DNA of 64,000 bases. It comes from Dryas octopetala (taxonomy: Eukaryota; Streptophyta; Magnoliopsida; Rosales; Rosaceae). This document shows positions 62,218 through 64,000 of this stretch, in pieces; within the stretch, counting starts at the first letter, position 1; each line of letters starts with the position of its first letter. The notes below the pieces were generated by a model. It was not told where the DNA came from. It was given only the letters and a program-made list of their open reading frames with translations, and made no database searches. The DNA is taken from NCBI GenBank assembly GCA_963921425.1, contig OY992836.1, positions 10,757,304 through 10,821,303 on the forward strand. Reading direction: 5' to 3'. Made by a program: the position numbers and the translations under genes.

Positions 62218-62257
<40 letters not shown>
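62218..62257. repeat. 40-base T homopolymer
   Basis: A single uninterrupted T run. Its true length may be uncertain from sequencing. An A-run lies about 40 bp before it (about 62174-62189). Confidence 0.9.
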
Positions 62258-64000
62258 CTGAAAATCATTCATAAACCCCAAGAGAAGGACAAAGAATCAC
62301 CCAAGGCGCAATGGCCACGACCAAGAACTAGCAAAAGTTTCTTGTCATTGCTTTCTTCAGCACAAATTGCTATATTTGATATAGTGAAGGTTGGGAGTTA
62401 GAAATCACACGCAAGAGGCTCTTGCCTGTTCTTGTTCTTGTAGAAGTGGAGCATTTAATTCAATATTAATTGATAATAAAATGAGAGATACAAGAAGATT
62501 ACATTGTGTGTAAGACTTTAAATATTTGATATGAGATTTATATTCTCAATAGATCCCCTTATGTGTGACATGATTTGAGTAAACACATCGACAATTATTA
62601 GGGACATGAAACACATGTGACCGTTGGGCTTAATACATAGATTGGATGCTCATATACCATATTGAATATCTATCTCAAAAACCTAAATTCTTAGGTGGAC
62701 AGACCTATTGAGTATTATTACCTAGTTAGACACTTGGTCAATCCAGTGTGAGACTAGTGCTCATAAACACGTTCCCTCAATGCGGGGTGATTTGAGCCAA
62801 ATACATGAATATGTATATTAGGTGACGTCGAGCACGTGTGGTCGTTGGATCTGACACATGGATTGTCTGCTTTAACACATTGGTATTTTGCCTTATTAGA
62901 CACTTAGCCATCCAATGTGACTAGTGCTCAACACTCCCCGTCACATGGGACCCCTCATTCAGGTGGTCATACAGGTGCCCATCCAAATCCGAGTTATATG
63001 CATGATCTCTATTAATGATAACCTACTCTTGTTGGTTTTGATACTATATAGAAATTAGAACATTCAAATCAAAACTAATTAACAATGAGTGAAAAGACCC
63101 AAATCCTTGTATATTATGGTGCAAGAAATCAAATACCCGACGTGAGATTTATACTGTCAACAACTCTTAATGCACAACTCATTGATCGTTTGGTTCCAAC
63201 TAGTTTAGACATGTTTGGCTTCTTAAGAATAGGTGGACTTATATTAGCATCATGACGTGGTATGACAATCTCACCCAAATTTATGTAAGATGTGAATTTG
63301 TAATAGTAGTTCTACATAACTCAATATAAGAAAGAGTAAATTATAATATAGCTAATTAGAGATACACTCATTTCTGAGACCCAATTTGATATTACCTTAT
63401 CATTTTGATATACACCCATTTTTGAATTTGTTACGTAGGATTATCTATTTTTCTGCAAAAAATTCATTTTGTGATTTCCACTTTTACCCTTTGAGTTGGA
63501 AATAGGTATATTTTAATTTTGACAATTAATGTCTTATTTTAAGGTATTGTCATTTAAAAATTTTGTAATTAATTGCCATTAATTTCTGAAGTTGAATATT
63601 ATGACCAACGTTAATTCAAAGATTAAGAAGAAATGTCATTTACATTTTTCAAACATCACTAAGCTTCCATCCTCACCTGTTCTCTAGATAAGTAACGTAT
63701 TATTTTGCTTTGGTTGTGTTTGTGGTTTCTTCGATCATTTTTTTTTCTTCTTCTTCTTTGATCTTCCTTTTCTTTGATTTTTCTTCATCATCAATCTTCG
63801 ATCTTCTTCTTCTTCCTCCCATCTTCTTTTTTTTTTTTCAACACCAAGCCCTCTATGATTGTTGGTTTTATTTTTCTTCCACATATTTCTACCTAAGTAA
63901 GAGGTGATGAAATCATTGGTATATATACCTCAAAAGGGATAGGTATCTTCTTCTTGACTTGAGTGATATGTATCTTCTTCTTGACTTGAGTGATAATATC
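62258..64000. other. Intergenic DNA with a diverged direct repeat
   Basis: Between about 62560 and 62940 two related blocks occur in tandem. Both carry a 'gtgaccgttggg' or 'gtggtcgttgga' word followed by 'acatagattg' or 'acatggattg', and both carry 'ttagacactt..ccaatgtgactagtgctca'-type text. The last 300 bases are TTC-rich. A 65-codon frame at 63710-63907 is low complexity. No gene was seen. Confidence 0.4.

Overview
The window is nuclear DNA from a eudicot plant. Its coding exons are spliced with GT-AG introns, intergenic DNA is AT-rich, and there are many non-autonomous DNA transposons. Protein wording (an IAA9-type Aux/IAA, a bHLH93-type factor, a CYP81-type P450 remnant) and repeat style fit Rosaceae, perhaps Prunus; that placement is inference. 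Nothing bacterial, organellar or CRISPR-like was seen.

Four intact-looking genes and one host pseudogene are supported. (1) A bHLH93/ICE-clade bHLH transcription factor, + strand, 11334-12849, four coding exons, 357 aa. (2) A SANT/Myb-domain nuclear protein, - strand, 14117-18472, two exons with the SANT domain split by a 2.67 kb intron, 561 aa. (3) A small single-pass membrane protein of the At5g65660-like family, - strand, 38785-39325, two exons, 137 aa. (4) An Aux/IAA auxin co-repressor of the IAA9 type, + strand, coding 49957-53496, five coding exons plus a 5' leader exon, 370 aa. A CYP81-like cytochrome P450 is reduced to its two ends at 20263-20764. No operon-like or shared-pathway grouping is evident; the genes are separated by repeat-rich DNA.

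The rest is dominated by mobile-element fossils without recognisable transposase. Mutator-like elements with long inverted arms are at 1188-3094 (carrying what looks like a captured host-gene 5' end), 9956-10859, 32103-33138, 35410-36085 and 40377-40854; the last three have exact 9-bp target duplications. Related fold-back elements are at 18700-19232, 19491-20011 (with a second palindrome nested inside), 29990-30170 and 54920-55571. Two copies of a small Mutator-type MITE sit in opposite orientation at 27015-27191 and 27340-27541. hAT-type elements with TAGGGGTG-like ends are at 24592-25187, 28795-29694 and 58209-59731 (all with exact 8-bp target duplications) and 47466-47787. Two solo LTRs of one family lie at 5862-6930 (+) and 55755-56839 (-).

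The least explained structure is a set of three islands (7831-8078, 22871-23121, 34551-34747). Each is edged by CGAGNGCTCGG palindromes and filled with degenerate GGTTGCAGATGCA-type repeats. All coordinates come from reading the sequence by eye; family assignments were not checked against any database.
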